Positions 26,067-36,633 of a stretch of DNA of 64,000 bases are shown here, one piece after another; the first letter of the stretch is position 1, and each line of letters starts with the position of its first letter. The notes beneath the pieces were generated by a model that saw nothing but the letters and a program-made list of their open reading frames with translations, made no database searches and had not been told where the DNA came from. Both the position numbers and the translations under genes were made by a program. The DNA comes from Rhodococcus pseudokoreensis (GTDB lineage: Bacteria; Actinomycetota; Actinomycetes; Mycobacteriales; Mycobacteriaceae), in contig NZ_CP070619.1 in NCBI RefSeq assembly GCF_017068395.1, forward strand, positions 6,572,001-6,636,000. The letters run 5' to 3'.

Positions 26067-26840
26067 TCAGAGCGGAAGCGAGGACTCCGCGAGCCCCGCA
26101 GGCGCCCCGCGACGGCGGAACCATTCCTGACCGAACGCCGCCTGCAACTGCTCCTCGGGCATCTGCAGGAACGGGCCGAAGTCCCCGATCTGGGTGGCGT
26201 GCGCGTGCATCGCGGCGCGTTTGGCGCCCATCGCCGAGGAGACGTCGACGACCGTGGTGATCTCGGAGTCCGGCAGACCGAACGTGTCGAGGTCCGGTGG
26301 CTGGGCGTTCTCGGACCATTCCGGATTCGCGGCCATCAGTCGCCGGATGTGGTCGCGGCTGACGGCCGCCTCGTAGACGTGCGGCACACCGGCCAGTTCG
26401 GCGGCGCGGAGACCCACGTGATGCACCTGGACGTGATCGGGGTGCCCGTAACCCCCGTTGGGGTCGTAGATCGTGATTACGTCGGCGGATTCCTCGACGA
26501 GGATCGCGGCCAGCCGGGCGGCTGCCTCCTCGACGTCGACGTTGCAGAACGCCGCCGGGTTCTCGTTCTCCGGCGTACCCGCCATCCCGGAATCCGCGTA
26601 GTGCAGCAACACCACACGCTGGGCGCCGAGCAGCGACGTCGACTCCTCGAGTTCGCGGCGCCGGCGCTCGGCGAGCGTCTCGCCGTCGATCAGGATCCCC
26701 TCGGGCGCCTCGCCGAGCGCCCCGTCCGTCGCGGTCACCACGACGACGCGGTGACCGGCGTCGGCGGCCTGCCGCATCACGCCGCCGGTGGTGAACACTT
26801 CGTCGTCGGGATGGGCGTGGAAACACACCAGGACACTCAT
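26067..26840 (-). CDS. PIG-L/LmbE-family deacetylase
   Basis: 257 residues with the zinc motif AHPDDE (near 9-14) and the second His cluster YGHPDHVQVHH (near 131-141). The family includes MshB and Mca of mycothiol metabolism. The N-terminus here (CFHAHPDDEVFTTGG) and length favour a general PIG-L hydrolase rather than classical MshB or Mca. mshA is 2 kb away, so a mycothiol-related role remains possible. Confidence 0.8.
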   Translation of the reverse strand: MSVLVCFHAHPDDEVFTTGGVMRQAADAGHRVVVVTATDGALGEAPEGILIDGETLAERRRRELEESTSLLGAQRVVLLHYADSGMAGTPENENPAAFCNVDVEEAAARLAAILVEESADVITIYDPNGGYGHPDHVQVHHVGLRAAELAGVPHVYEAAVSRDHIRRLMAANPEWSENAQPPDLDTFGLPDSEITTVVDVSSAMGAKRAAMHAHATQIGDFGPFLQMPEEQLQAAFGQEWFRRRGAPAGLAESSLPL

Positions 26841-26896
26841 GAGCGCAATACTTGCACGTGCTGGAAGTCGCGGCCACGATCTGTGAGGCTCGACGC

Positions 26897-28099
26897 GTGC
26901 TCGGTACCTATCGTCAGATCTTCGCCGCCCCCGGCTCCGCAGCGTTCTCGGCAGCAGGATTCGTCGCGCGCGTACCGATCGCCATGGTCGGCATCGGCAT
27001 CGTCACCATGCTGTCCGAACTGCGCGGCGACTACGCGCTCGCCGGCGCCCTGGCCGCGGTGTTCGCACTGACCTACGCGTTCATCACGCCGGTCGTGTCC
27101 CGGGCGGTCGACCGCTACGGGCAGTCACGCGTCCTGCCCGTCGCGTCGGGGATCAGCGCGACGTCCCTCGCCGCGATGCTGCTGTGCGTCCGGTTCGGGA
27201 CCCCCGACTGGGTGCTGTTCGTGTGGGCCGTCCCGGCCGGCTGCATGCCCACGATCGGTGCGATGGTGCGCGCCCGCTGGACCGAGCTGTACCGCGGGAC
27301 GCCACTGCTGCGGACGGCGTTCGCGTTCGAGGCGGTGGTGGACGAACTGTGCTTCATCGCCGGACCGGTGGTCTCCGTCGGGCTCTCCGTCACGGTGTTC
27401 CCCGAGGCGGGACCACTCGCGGGACTCGTGCTGCTGGTGGTCGGCACCCTCGCGCTCGTCGCGCAGCGCGGCACGGAGCCGCCCGTGCACTCGTCGCCGG
27501 ACGACGGCCGCCCGTCCGTCGTCCGGACGCCCGCGCTGTGGATCCTGGTGGCGGTGATGGTGTCGATGGGCACGATATTCGGCGTCATCGACGTCGGTGC
27601 CATCGCCTTCACCCGGAGCCACGACGCGCCCGCCTCCGCCACGGTGGTGCTGGCCCTGTTCGCGGCCGGGTCCGCCGCGGCGGGCCTCGTGTTCGGCGCG
27701 GTCAGGGTGTCGGCGTCGCTCCGGAAACAACTGATGGTCGCGGTCCTCGCGGTAGTGGTGCTGATGGTGCCGCTGCTGCTGGCGGGGAGCATCCCGGCGC
27801 TCGCCGTCGCCTACGCGGTGGCGGGGATGACGGTGGCTCCGATCATGATCGTCACCACCGGTCTGGTCGAGCAGATCGTGCCCGCGGCCGCGCTCACCGA
27901 AGGCATCACCTGGATCGTCACCGGACTCGGTGTCGGCGTCGCCGTCGGGTCGGCGCTCGCAGGCCGGATGATCGACGAATTCGGCACCACCGCCGGGTAC
28001 GCGGTGGCGGCGGTCGCCGCACTGCTGGCCTCTATGGTGACCCCATGGCTATTCGTGAAGCAGTCGGCGTCGACGGAACGCCCCTCGTCTACTCGGTGA
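26897..28099 (+). CDS. MFS transporter
   Basis: About 400 residues and 12 predicted spans, with the loop motif SRAVDRYGQSRVLP. The GTG at 26897 (MLGTYRQIF) has GAGG upstream; a frame opening at 26852 is less likely. The gene's last 55 bp overlap the start of the next gene in another frame, so the two are translationally coupled. Resembles uncharacterised actinobacterial MFS proteins; substrate unknown. Confidence 0.82.
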   Translation: MLGTYRQIFAAPGSAAFSAAGFVARVPIAMVGIGIVTMLSELRGDYALAGALAAVFALTYAFITPVVSRAVDRYGQSRVLPVASGISATSLAAMLLCVRFGTPDWVLFVWAVPAGCMPTIGAMVRARWTELYRGTPLLRTAFAFEAVVDELCFIAGPVVSVGLSVTVFPEAGPLAGLVLLVVGTLALVAQRGTEPPVHSSPDDGRPSVVRTPALWILVAVMVSMGTIFGVIDVGAIAFTRSHDAPASATVVLALFAAGSAAAGLVFGAVRVSASLRKQLMVAVLAVVVLMVPLLLAGSIPALAVAYAVAGMTVAPIMIVTTGLVEQIVPAAALTEGITWIVTGLGVGVAVGSALAGRMIDEFGTTAGYAVAAVAALLASMVTPWLFVKQSASTERPSSTR

Positions 28100-28872
28100 C
28101 CGGTGACCCCGACGCGCGGGCCCTGGTTCTCCTGCACGGCTGGGCGCAGTCGTCGAAGTGCTGGGGTCCCACGGTGCTCGACGAACTCGCCGCCCGCTAC
28201 CGCGTCATCGCCGTCGACCTTCGCGGACACGGCTACTCGGGTGCGCCGGCCGCAGGCTACGACGACTCCGCGATCTGGGCCGGGGACGTCGAAGCCGTGC
28301 TCACGGCCGAAGGCGTCACGTCCGGTGCGGTGCTCCTCGGCTGGTCCTACGGCGGCCTCGTGATCTGCGACTACCTGGCGTCCCACGGCACGTCCGCCGT
28401 CGACGGCGTCGTCCTCGTCGGAGCCATCACCAGCATCGGCCGCGGGGAGGCCGGCGGCAAGGTCGGTGCGGCGATGCGCGCCGCGATCCCCGGCGCGATG
28501 TCCGAGGAACCGCGCGAGGCGATCCGCGCGCTGGGCGCGTTCGGCAACGCGCTCACCGGACCGCCGGAAGGCAAGGGCGCGCAGTCGCAGGCGCTGTTCG
28601 GCGCCAGCCTCGCCACCCCGCCACACGTGCGGGCCGCACTGTTCAACCGCTCCGCGAGCCACGACGACCTGCTCCGGTCGCTCGACGTGCCGGTGCTCGT
28701 CCTGCACGGCACCGAGGACTCCGTCGTCGACGTCTCGGCTGGTAGGCACGCCGCAGACCTGATCCCGCAGGCGCGGGCGTCGTTCTGGGAAGGCTGCGAC
28801 CACGGGCCGTTCGTCGAGGATCCCGGCCGGTTCGTGAAAGAGGTCGGCGCGTTCGTCGACAACCTCGGTTAA
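28045..28872 (+). CDS. alpha/beta hydrolase
   Basis: 275 residues. Oxyanion segment LHGWAQSS, nucleophile elbow GWSYGG, acid Asp in GTEDSVVD and base His in GCDHGPF form a full triad. Similar in layout to haloperoxidase- or esterase-type hydrolases. It starts inside the MFS gene (55-bp overlap) and precedes mshA. Substrate unknown. Confidence 0.86.
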   Translation: MAIREAVGVDGTPLVYSVTGDPDARALVLLHGWAQSSKCWGPTVLDELAARYRVIAVDLRGHGYSGAPAAGYDDSAIWAGDVEAVLTAEGVTSGAVLLGWSYGGLVICDYLASHGTSAVDGVVLVGAITSIGRGEAGGKVGAAMRAAIPGAMSEEPREAIRALGAFGNALTGPPEGKGAQSQALFGASLATPPHVRAALFNRSASHDDLLRSLDVPVLVLHGTEDSVVDVSAGRHAADLIPQARASFWEGCDHGPFVEDPGRFVKEVGAFVDNLG

Positions 28873-28902
28873 AGGCGCCGATCGGTGGGGGAGCACTATG
28901 GA

Positions 28903-30243
28903 GTGGTGACGCCCTTGCACAACTCGCGCCCCCGCAGGGTGGCCGTCCTCTCGGTCCACACCTCACCCCTGGCGCAGCCCGGTACCGGAGACGCGGGCGG
29001 CATGAACGTCTACGTGCTGCAGTCCGCCATCCAGATGGCCCGCCGTGGCGTGGAGGTGGAGATCTTCACCCGGGCCACGTCGTCCGCCGACGCCCCGGTC
29101 CAGGAAGCAGCGCCGGGCGTCCTCGTCCGCAACGTCGTGGCCGGCCCGTTCGAGGGGCTCGACAAGCAGGATCTGCCGACGCAACTCTGCGCGTTCGTGG
29201 CCGGGGTGCTCCGCGAGGAGGCCCGCCACGAACCGGGCTACTACAACCTGGTGCACTCGCACTACTGGCTGTCGGGGCAGGTCGGCTGGCTCGCCCGCGA
29301 CCGGTGGGGTGTGCCGCTCGTGCACACCGCGCACACGCTCGCCGCGGTCAAGAATCTGTCGCTGGCCGAGGGGGACACCCCCGAACCCGCCGCCCGTCAG
29401 ATCGGTGAACAGCAGGTGGTGGCCGAATCCGACCGGCTCGTGGCCAACACCACCGACGAATCCGATCAGCTGGTCCGCCACTACGGCGCCGACCCGAACC
29501 GGATCGACGTGGTGGCGCCGGGCGCCGACCTGACGCGGTACCGCCCGGGCGACCGGGACGCCGCCCGCGCGAAGCTGGGACTCGACCCCCGCGAGACCGT
29601 CGTGACGTTCGTCGGACGCATCCAGCCGCTCAAGGCTCCCGACGTCCTGCTCCGCGCCGCCGCCGAACTGATCGCCCGGGACCCCGAGTCGACGCTGCGG
29701 GTGCTCGTGGTCGGGGGTCCGTCCGGATCCGGACTGGCCCGGCCGGACGCGCTGATCGAACTCGCGTCCTCGCTCGGCATCGCCGCGCGGGTCACGTTCC
29801 TCCCGCCGCAGGCGCCCGATCGGCTCGCCGACGTGTACCGGGCATCGGATCTCGTTGCGGTGCCGAGCTATTCGGAATCGTTCGGTCTGGTCGCCATCGA
29901 GGCGCAGGCCTGCGGCACACCGGTGATCGCCGCGAACGTCGGCGGACTCGGCGTGGCGGTCCGCAACGGCGAGACCGGGCTCCTCGTGGACGGGCACCGC
30001 ACCGAGGACTGGGCGACGGCGTTGCAGTCGCTGGTCTCCGAACCGGCCCGCCTCGCCGCGCTGGCCGCCGAGGCTCCGCGGCACGCCGAGAATTTCTCCT
30101 GGGAACACACCGCCGACGGACTCCTCGAGAGTTATCGGATGGCGACCGTCAACTACAACTACGGACACGGCCCGAGCGAGTTCTCCCCGCGTCGCGGACG
30201 CGGACTGTGGAAGTTGCGCCGGGTCGGGGGAGTGCGCGCATGA
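28903..30243 (+). CDS. mshA: D-inositol-3-phosphate glycosyltransferase
   Basis: First step of mycothiol synthesis: transfers GlcNAc from UDP-GlcNAc to 1-L-inositol-1-phosphate. GT-B fold with the N-terminal signature [19 protein letters not shown] (near 17-35) that marks MshA, and a C-terminal nucleotide-sugar region ([21 protein letters not shown]). Start codons at 28885, 28903 and 28906 (all GTG) are possible; 28903 or 28906 follow a GGGGGAG site. Its stop overlaps the next ATG. Confidence 0.94.
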   Translation: MVTPLHNSRPRRVAVLSVHTSPLAQPGTGDAGGMNVYVLQSAIQMARRGVEVEIFTRATSSADAPVQEAAPGVLVRNVVAGPFEGLDKQDLPTQLCAFVAGVLREEARHEPGYYNLVHSHYWLSGQVGWLARDRWGVPLVHTAHTLAAVKNLSLAEGDTPEPAARQIGEQQVVAESDRLVANTTDESDQLVRHYGADPNRIDVVAPGADLTRYRPGDRDAARAKLGLDPRETVVTFVGRIQPLKAPDVLLRAAAELIARDPESTLRVLVVGGPSGSGLARPDALIELASSLGIAARVTFLPPQAPDRLADVYRASDLVAVPSYSESFGLVAIEAQACGTPVIAANVGGLGVAVRNGETGLLVDGHRTEDWATALQSLVSEPARLAALAAEAPRHAENFSWEHTADGLLESYRMATVNYNYGHGPSEFSPRRGRGLWKLRRVGGVRA

Positions 30244-30731
30244 CCGACCTGACCGACGTGATCGAGTCCGCCCTGACCGACCGGGAGTTGGACTTCACGA
30301 AGAAGGACTCGACGCACTTCGTCGTCGAGTTGCCCGGCGAGCGCAAGCTCAAGACCACCACGCTGCTGACCGTCGGCAAGCACGGCCTGCGCGTCGAGGC
30401 GTTCGTCTGCCGCAAGCCCGACGAGAACTTCGAAGGCGTCTACAAGTACCTGCTGCGGCGCAACCGCCGGCTGTATTCGGTGGCGTACACGATCGACAAG
30501 ATCGGCGACATCTACCTGGTCGGTCAGATCGCCGAGCATGCGGTGACCGCGGACGAACTGGACCGCATTCTCGGACAGGTGCTCGAGGCGGCCGACGGCG
30601 ACTTCAACACCCTTCTCGAACTCGGATTCGCCGGTTCCATCAAGCGGGAGTGGGAATGGCGTGTCTCGCGCGGCGAGTCGCTGGCGAACCTGAAACCGTT
30701 CGAACATCTCATCGAGGACTCGCAGCCCTGA
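30240..30731 (+). CDS. YbjN-domain protein
   Basis: 163 residues with a YbjN-type sensory fold ([39 protein letters not shown]). The ATG overlaps the mshA stop (ATGA), so it is translationally coupled to mshA, as Rv0487 is to Rv0486. YbjN-like proteins act as chaperone-like or regulatory factors; no specific function is established here. Confidence 0.85.
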   Translation: MTDLTDVIESALTDRELDFTKKDSTHFVVELPGERKLKTTTLLTVGKHGLRVEAFVCRKPDENFEGVYKYLLRRNRRLYSVAYTIDKIGDIYLVGQIAEHAVTADELDRILGQVLEAADGDFNTLLELGFAGSIKREWEWRVSRGESLANLKPFEHLIEDSQP

Positions 30732-30837
30732 GTGTGGGTTGACCTCCCGCGGAAAGGAATTGCGCGCGGGTAGAGTTGCGGCGAACCTGTGACTGGTATC
30801 ACAACTGCTGCTGCAACACTTCGAGGGAGTGACCCAC

Positions 30838-32433
30838 GTGAGCTTCAAGAGCCCGTTTCCGGACGTCGAGATCCCGAACCTCAGTGTCTACGATTTCCTG
30901 TTCGGTCAGGTCGACCCGGCGGATCGGGAGCGGCCCGCTCTGATCGACGGCGCCTCCGGTACGGTCACCACCTACCAAACCCTGGTGACGCAGATCGGCG
31001 GGGTCGCCGGGGTGTTGGCGGCCCGCGGTCTCGCGGTCGGTGAGGTGGTGGCCCTGCACTCACCGAACGTGCCCGCGTTCGCCGCGGTGTTCCACGGCAT
31101 CCTGCGCGCCGGCGGTGTCGCCACCACGATCAACGCCCTCTACACCGCCGAGGACATCGCCAAACAGCTCACCGACTCGCACGCGAAGTTCCTGTTCACC
31201 GTCTCCCCCCTGCTGCCCCAGGCCCGGGCCGCCGCCGCCACGGTCGGGATCCCGGACGAGAACGTGATCGTCCTCGACGGCGCCGACGGGCACCCGTCGC
31301 TGCGGGATCTGCTCACCGAGGCCCACCCGGCCCCGGAGGTGTCGTTCGACCCGGCCACCCACCTCGCGGTGCTGCCGTATTCGTCGGGGACCACCGGCCG
31401 CCCCAAGGGGGTGATGCTCACCCACCGCAACCTGGTCGCCAACGTCTGTCAGATCAACCCGCGGATGGGCATCGGCGCCGACGACAAACTCCTCGCCGTG
31501 TTGCCGTTCTTCCACATCTACGGGATGACGGTGCTGCTCAACGCCGCCCTCTACAACCGGGCCGCGCTGGTGACGATGCCGAAGTTCGACCTCGTCGAAT
31601 TCCTGCGCATCGTCTCCGGACAGAAATGCACGTACGTGTTCATCGCCCCGCCGGTCGCGGTCGCATTGGCCAAGCACCCGCTGGTCGACGACTACGACCT
31701 GTCGAGTGTGCATTCGATCTTCTCCGGTGCCGCCCCGCTGGATCAGGAACTGGGGAAGGCCGTCGCGAACCGGCTCGGCTGCCGGGTCCGGCAGGGCTAC
31801 GGGATGTCGGAGATGAGCCCGGTCTCGCACGCGATCCCGTTCGACCGCGACGACATCGCCCTCGACTCGGTTGGCCCGACCATCGCGAACATGGAATGCA
31901 AACTCGTCGACCCCGCCACCGGTGAGGAGGTCGACTACCCCACCGAGGGGGTCAGCGCACCGGGTGAGTTGTGGTGTGCGGGTCCGAACATCATGGCCGG
32001 ATACCTCGGCAACGAGCAGGCCACCGCGGAAACCCTGGACGCGGACGGGTTCCTGCACACCGGGGACATCGCGACCGTCGACGCCGACGGGGTCGTCACG
32101 ATCGTGGATCGGATGAAGGAACTCATCAAGTACAAGGGCTATCAGGTGCCGCCCGCCGAACTGGAGGCGCTGCTGCTCACGCACCCGCAGATCGCCGACG
32201 CCGCCGTCATCGGTGTCCTCGACGACGAGGGTGAGGAGGTGCCGAAGGCGTTCGTCGTCGCCCAGCCCGGCGCCGAAGGGCTGGACGAGGCCGCGGTGAT
32301 TGCGTTCGTCGCGGAACGGGTGTCCCCGCACAAGAAGGTCCGCAAGGTCGAGTTCATCGACCTCGTTCCCAAGTCCGCCGCAGGCAAAATCCTCCGCAAG
32401 GACCTCCGGGCCGGCGAGGCCCGCCGGAGCTGA
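30838..32433 (+). CDS. 4-coumarate-CoA ligase-like acyl-CoA synthetase
   Basis: 531 residues. ANL motifs are complete: [19 protein letters not shown] (A3), [10 protein letters not shown] (A5), [10 protein letters not shown] (A7), [17 protein letters not shown] (A8) and [12 protein letters not shown] (A10 Lys). The overall sequence resembles plant 4CL and fatty-acyl-CoA ligases. The GTG at 30838 lies 9 nt after GAGGGA; a GTG at 30829 abuts it and is less likely. It is absent from the mycobacterial backbone order at this point, so it is probably an insertion or duplication. Confidence 0.87.
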   Translation: MSFKSPFPDVEIPNLSVYDFLFGQVDPADRERPALIDGASGTVTTYQTLVTQIGGVAGVLAARGLAVGEVVALHSPNVPAFAAVFHGILRAGGVATTINALYTAEDIAKQLTDSHAKFLFTVSPLLPQARAAAATVGIPDENVIVLDGADGHPSLRDLLTEAHPAPEVSFDPATHLAVLPYSSGTTGRPKGVMLTHRNLVANVCQINPRMGIGADDKLLAVLPFFHIYGMTVLLNAALYNRAALVTMPKFDLVEFLRIVSGQKCTYVFIAPPVAVALAKHPLVDDYDLSSVHSIFSGAAPLDQELGKAVANRLGCRVRQGYGMSEMSPVSHAIPFDRDDIALDSVGPTIANMECKLVDPATGEEVDYPTEGVSAPGELWCAGPNIMAGYLGNEQATAETLDADGFLHTGDIATVDADGVVTIVDRMKELIKYKGYQVPPAELEALLLTHPQIADAAVIGVLDDEGEEVPKAFVVAQPGAEGLDEAAVIAFVAERVSPHKKVRKVEFIDLVPKSAAGKILRKDLRAGEARRS

Positions 32434-32485
32434 CGGCGGGGGTTCACGGCGCGAGGGTTCCGGCAGGCATGCCAGGATGAACGGC

Positions 32486-33232
32486 ATGAGTACCGGAACC
32501 CTTGTGCTGCTCCGCCACGGCGAGAGCGAATGGAATGCGCTCAACTTGTTCACCGGCTGGGTGGACGTCCACCTGACCGATAAGGGCATCGCCGAGGGCA
32601 AGCGCGCCGGCGAATTGCTGCTCGAGCACGATCTGCTCCCCGACGTGCTGTACACGTCGCTGCTGCGCCGCGCCATCAGCACCGCCAACATCGCACTCGA
32701 CACGGCAGACCGGCACTGGATTCCCGTCATCCGCGACTGGCGTCTCAACGAGCGCCACTACGGCGCCCTGCAGGGACGCAACAAGGCGCAGGTCAAGGAC
32801 AAGTACGGCGACGAGCAGTTCATGCTGTGGCGCCGCAGCTACGACACCCCGCCGCCCACGATCGAGCCGGGCAGCGAGTACAGCCAGGACACCGATCCCC
32901 GCTACGCGAACCTCGACGAGGTCCCGCTCACGGAGTGCCTGAAGGACGTCGTCGTCCGCCTGATCCCGTACTGGGAAGAGACCATCTCGGCCGACCTGTT
33001 GGCCGGCAAGACCGTCCTGATCACCGCGCACGGCAACTCGCTGCGCGCCCTCGTCAAGCACCTCGACGGAATCTCCGACGAGGACATCGCCGGGCTGAAC
33101 ATCCCCACGGGCATCCCGCTGCGCTACGACCTGGACGAGAACCTGAAGCCGCTCAACCCCGGCGGCACCTACCTGGACCCCGAGGCCGCCGCCGCAGGCG
33201 CCGCCGCGGTCGCGAACCAGGGCGGAAAGTAA
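32486..33232 (+). CDS. gpmA: 2,3-bisphosphoglycerate-dependent phosphoglycerate mutase
   Basis: Glycolytic interconversion of 3- and 2-phosphoglycerate. The phosphohistidine motif [10 protein letters not shown] (near 7-16), [10 protein letters not shown] and the second His in [10 protein letters not shown] are all present; 248 residues is standard. The start MSTGTL at 32486 has AGGA 9 bp upstream; an ATG at 32477 is an alternative. A 14-bp UUCG-loop hairpin ends the transcript. Confidence 0.96.
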   Translation: MSTGTLVLLRHGESEWNALNLFTGWVDVHLTDKGIAEGKRAGELLLEHDLLPDVLYTSLLRRAISTANIALDTADRHWIPVIRDWRLNERHYGALQGRNKAQVKDKYGDEQFMLWRRSYDTPPPTIEPGSEYSQDTDPRYANLDEVPLTECLKDVVVRLIPYWEETISADLLAGKTVLITAHGNSLRALVKHLDGISDEDIAGLNIPTGIPLRYDLDENLKPLNPGGTYLDPEAAAAGAAAVANQGGK

Positions 33233-33243
33233 CCCGTGCAACC

Positions 33244-33275
33244 GGCCGGACGTCCCGTTCGCGGGACGTCCGGCC
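33244..33275 (+). terminator. UUCG-tetraloop terminator after gpmA
   Basis: A perfect 14-bp stem (33244-33257 with 33262-33275) closed by a TTCG tetraloop, 12 bp after the gpmA stop. The tetraloop makes it exceptionally stable. Confidence 0.75.
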
Positions 33276-33381
33276 AACAGCAGGTTAACTGCGGACGAAG
33301 ACTCCGGTTCCCGCGTGTGACGTGCGCGGAAATGCCTGGACCCTGCGTAACCGGCCCGCCGCGCGAACGTACGATTCAGGC

Positions 33382-34590
33382 GTGAGTGTTGTTCAAGCCG
33401 TCTTGCTTGCCATCGTGGGCGGCTTCGTCGGTTACCTCGTCGGTGGCGTGCTGATCCCCATGCTGTCCACCCGGCAGGCGCAGCGAATGGAAGAGACGTC
33501 GGGGCTCACGATGTCGCAGGTCCTCGACCTGATCGTGCTGGCATCCGAGAGCGGCATCGCCGTGGTCGACCAGTTCCACGACGTCGTCCTGTTCAACCCC
33601 CGCGCCGAAGAGCTGGGCCTGGTGCGGAACCGGCTCGTCGACGACCGTGCGTGGGTGGCGGCGCTCCGCGTCCTCGAAACCGGCGAACCCGTCGAGGTCG
33701 ACCTGAGCACCAAGACCCCGCAGCGGGGACGCGACCGGATCGCGGTGCGCGGCACCGCACGCCTGCTCAGCAAGGAAGACCACAACTTCGTGGTCCTGTT
33801 CGCCGACGACGACTCCGAGCAGGTGCGGATGGAAGCGACCCGCCGCGACTTCGTCGCCAACGTCAGCCACGAACTCAAGACCCCCGTCGGCGCGATGGGA
33901 CTGCTGGCGGAGGCGCTCCTCGAATCGGCGGACGACCCCGAGTCGGTCCGGCACTTCGGCGAACGCGTGCTCGGTGAATCCGTCCGGCTCGGCAAGATGG
34001 TCACCGAACTGATCGCGCTGTCCCGGCTGCAGGGCGCCGAGAAACTGCCCGACCTCGAGGCCGTTTCCGTCGATGAAGTGGTCGACGAGGCCCTGCAGCG
34101 GTGCAAGATCTCCGCGGAAGCCGCAGGCATCGCCGTCACCACGGACCACCACAGCGGCTACGAAGTGCTCGGCGACCGCGCGCTGCTCGTCACCGCGCTG
34201 TCCAACCTGGTGCAGAACGCCATCGCCTATTCGCCGAAGGGATCGCCGGTCTCGGTGAGCCGGTCCATCCGCGGCGACAATGTGGCGATCTCGGTGACCG
34301 ACCGCGGCGAAGGCATCGCCAAGGCCGACCAGGAACGCGTCTTCGAACGTTTCTTCCGCGTCGACAAGGCACGGGCCCGGGCGACCGGCGGAACGGGACT
34401 CGGCCTCGCGATCGTCAAGCACGTGGCCGCCAACCACAACGGATCGATCGACCTGTGGAGCAAGCCCGGAACAGGTTCGACGTTTACCCTGCAGATTCCT
34501 GCACACATCGAGACAGTAGAGACGAACGGCGGGGACGCCGACGGCGGAACTGTCGGGAGGAGAGAAACCGGTATGGAGGCCAAGCGATGA
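33382..34590 (+). CDS. senX3: phosphate-responsive sensor histidine kinase
   Basis: 402 residues: an N-terminal membrane segment (2-28), a PAS-like domain (about 45-145), an H-box [14 protein letters not shown] with His163, N-box [11 protein letters not shown]1 DRGEGI, F-box FERFFR and G2 GGTGLGLAI. In mycobacteria SenX3 autophosphorylates under phosphate limitation and passes phosphate to RegX3. The GTG at 33382 (MSVVQAV) starts just before the membrane segment. Its stop overlaps the regX3 start (ATGA). Confidence 0.95.
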   Translation: MSVVQAVLLAIVGGFVGYLVGGVLIPMLSTRQAQRMEETSGLTMSQVLDLIVLASESGIAVVDQFHDVVLFNPRAEELGLVRNRLVDDRAWVAALRVLETGEPVEVDLSTKTPQRGRDRIAVRGTARLLSKEDHNFVVLFADDDSEQVRMEATRRDFVANVSHELKTPVGAMGLLAEALLESADDPESVRHFGERVLGESVRLGKMVTELIALSRLQGAEKLPDLEAVSVDEVVDEALQRCKISAEAAGIAVTTDHHSGYEVLGDRALLVTALSNLVQNAIAYSPKGSPVSVSRSIRGDNVAISVTDRGEGIAKADQERVFERFFRVDKARARATGGTGLGLAIVKHVAANHNGSIDLWSKPGTGSTFTLQIPAHIETVETNGGDADGGTVGRRETGMEAKR

Positions 34591-35276
34591 CAAGTGTGCT
34601 GATCGTGGAAGACGAGGAGTCACTGGCCGACCCATTGGCCTTCCTGCTCCGCAAGGAAGGATTCGAGACGACGATCGTCGGCGACGGACCGTCCGCGCTC
34701 GCCGAATTCGACCGGGCCGGTGCCGACATCGTCCTCCTCGACCTCATGCTGCCCGGCATGAGCGGCACGGACGTCTGCAAGCAACTTCGCAGCCGATCCG
34801 GTGTCCCCGTCATCATGGTGACGGCACGGGACAGCGAGATCGACAAGGTGGTGGGCCTCGAACTCGGCGCCGACGACTACGTCACCAAGCCGTACTCCGC
34901 GCGGGAACTGATCGCCCGCATCCGCGCGGTGCTGCGCCGAGGCGTAGACAGCGAACTCGACGTCGCGCAGGACTCGGCCGTCCTCGAGGCCGGACCGGTC
35001 CGGATGGACGTCGAACGGCACGTGGTCCAGGTGAACGGCGATGCCGTCACGCTACCGCTCAAGGAGTTCGACCTCCTCGAGTACCTGCTGCGGAACTCGG
35101 GCCGGGTGCTCACCCGCGGACAGTTGATCGACCGGGTGTGGGGAGCGGACTACGTCGGCGACACCAAGACCCTCGACGTGCACGTCAAGCGTCTGCGCTC
35201 GAAGATCGAGACCGACCCGGCCAAGCCTGAACACCTCGTCACAGTCCGCGGGCTGGGCTACAAACTGGAGGCGTGA
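34587..35276 (+). CDS. regX3: OmpR/PhoB-type response regulator
   Basis: 229 residues with a receiver domain (phospho-acceptor Asp52 in LLDLMLPG, Lys in YVTKPYS) and a C-terminal winged helix ([28 protein letters not shown]). It partners SenX3, encoded in the overlapping upstream gene, and in mycobacteria controls phosphate-uptake genes. A dispersed palindrome follows the stop. Confidence 0.96.
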   Translation: MTSVLIVEDEESLADPLAFLLRKEGFETTIVGDGPSALAEFDRAGADIVLLDLMLPGMSGTDVCKQLRSRSGVPVIMVTARDSEIDKVVGLELGADDYVTKPYSARELIARIRAVLRRGVDSELDVAQDSAVLEAGPVRMDVERHVVQVNGDAVTLPLKEFDLLEYLLRNSGRVLTRGQLIDRVWGADYVGDTKTLDVHVKRLRSKIETDPAKPEHLVTVRGLGYKLEA

Positions 35277-35302
35277 GCGGACGCCGATCCGCGACAGTTG
35301 CG

Positions 35303-35354
35303 CACGAATTCGTCAGCCGCACAGGCAATTGCCGGTGCGGCTGACGAATTCGTG
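35303..35354. repeat. dispersed palindrome, copy 2
   Basis: A 20-bp perfect stem (35303-35322 with 35335-35354), one mismatch, three more pairs and an AATT loop. The core matches the copy at 23142-23185. It lies between the convergent regX3 and secreted-protein genes, so a terminator role is likely. Confidence 0.75.
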
Positions 35355-35376
35355 GGCTTTGTCGGACGGGCGTCGG

Positions 35377-35712
35377 TCAGAACGGGTTGTACACGTAGAC
35401 ACCGCGGAACGGCGCGGAGATGATCTGCGTGATCGCGTGCTCGCGGCCCTGGTCGTCGAACTGCCTGCAGTAGACGGCGACGTAGTGTCCGTCGCCCTTG
35501 CACTCGATGACCCGGCCGGTTCCGTACGGGCTCAGCACGAGCGCGCGGTCGCCCTTGTCGCCGAACGCGCCGGGATCGAACGGTGCGACGAAGTTCGCCG
35601 TCTTGTCGTAGAAGGTGTTCCAGTCCGGGGTCGGGTCGGCGGACGCCGTCGGCGCGAGGGCGAGCGTGGCAGCGGCGGTCAGCAGGGCACCGGTCAGAAT
35701 GCGAGCGAACAT
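35377..35712 (-). CDS. small secreted protein of unknown function
   Basis: 111 residues with a classical signal peptide (MFARILTGALLTAAATLALAP, cleavage predicted after ASA near 25). The mature part has two Cys (VIECKGDG, AVYCRQF) that could form one disulfide. I do not recognise the family; it resembles small exported proteins of rhodococci and mycobacteria. It reads toward regX3. Confidence 0.75.
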   Translation of the reverse strand: MFARILTGALLTAAATLALAPTASADPTPDWNTFYDKTANFVAPFDPGAFGDKGDRALVLSPYGTGRVIECKGDGHYVAVYCRQFDDQGREHAITQIISAPFRGVYVYNPF

Positions 35713-35781
35713 GGTCTCTCCCGTCGTGGCTGTGCCCGGAATGGGGCCGTGACGGCTAAATCGACCGGTGGGTCCGATCCG

Positions 35782-36567
35782 TTACCCGGCGGCCTTCTTC
35801 TGCGCGGCCACGGTGGCGGGGTGGACGGCGACGAGTCCGAGGCCTGCCCTGCGCTTGCACAGCTTCGCCAATTCCGCGTACGCGGCCTTGCCGAGCAGTT
35901 CCGTCAACTCCGGCGCGTACGACTGCCAGACGGCCTTGGCGCCCACGTGGGCGTCGGGTGAGCCCGAGCAGTACCAGTCCAGGTCCGAGCCGCCCTCACC
36001 CCAGCCGCGCCGGTCGTACTCGGTGATGGTGGTCTTGAGGATCTGCTCGCCGTCCGGACGTTCCACCCACTCCTGGGTGCGGCGGATCGGGAGCTGCCAG
36101 CACACGTCGGGCTTGACCTCGAGCGGCTCGATCCCGCGCTTGAGTGCCATCGAGTGCAGCGCGCAACCGACGCCGCCCTCGAAGCCGGGGCGGTTCAGGA
36201 AGATGCAGGCTCCCTGATACCGGCGGGTGCGCAGCGCGGGCTCGTCCTCGAGGTCGTCCTCCTCGATGTATCCCTTCTTGCCGAGCCCCTTCTCCATGAA
36301 CTGCCAGTCCTCGGGTGTGAGCAGCTTCACTGACTTGTTCAGCTTCTCCAGATCCTCCTCGTCGGAGAGGAACGCGCCGTGCGAACAGCAGCCGTCGTCC
36401 GGTCGGTCGCCGATGATGCCCTGGCAGGCCGGGGTGCCGAACACGCAGGTCCAGTGGGATAGCAGCCACGTCATGTCCGCGGCGATGAGGTGCTCGGCGT
36501 TGTCGGGATCGGGAAATTCGACCCATTCGCGAGCGAAGTCGAGGGGTACTTCGGGGCTGGGTGTCAT
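35782..36567 (-). CDS. cysteine-cluster protein (Rv0495c-like)
   Basis: 261 residues with several Cys motifs: [27 protein letters not shown] and DVCWQLP. The pattern resembles YkgJ/DUF3109-type proteins thought to bind zinc or an iron-sulfur cluster. Its location directly upstream of ppx, divergently transcribed, matches Rv0495c-Rv0496. The ATG at 36567 ([11 protein letters not shown]) is preferred over an upstream in-frame start. Function unknown. Confidence 0.8.
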   Translation of the reverse strand: MTPSPEVPLDFAREWVEFPDPDNAEHLIAADMTWLLSHWTCVFGTPACQGIIGDRPDDGCCSHGAFLSDEEDLEKLNKSVKLLTPEDWQFMEKGLGKKGYIEEDDLEDEPALRTRRYQGACIFLNRPGFEGGVGCALHSMALKRGIEPLEVKPDVCWQLPIRRTQEWVERPDGEQILKTTITEYDRRGWGEGGSDLDWYCSGSPDAHVGAKAVWQSYAPELTELLGKAAYAELAKLCKRRAGLGLVAVHPATVAAQKKAAG

Positions 36568-36633
36568 CTTGTGTGAACGCCCTGCGTTACGTGCTGTCAC
36601 AAAGCCCGACGGTAGACCCAGTACCGTGTCAAT

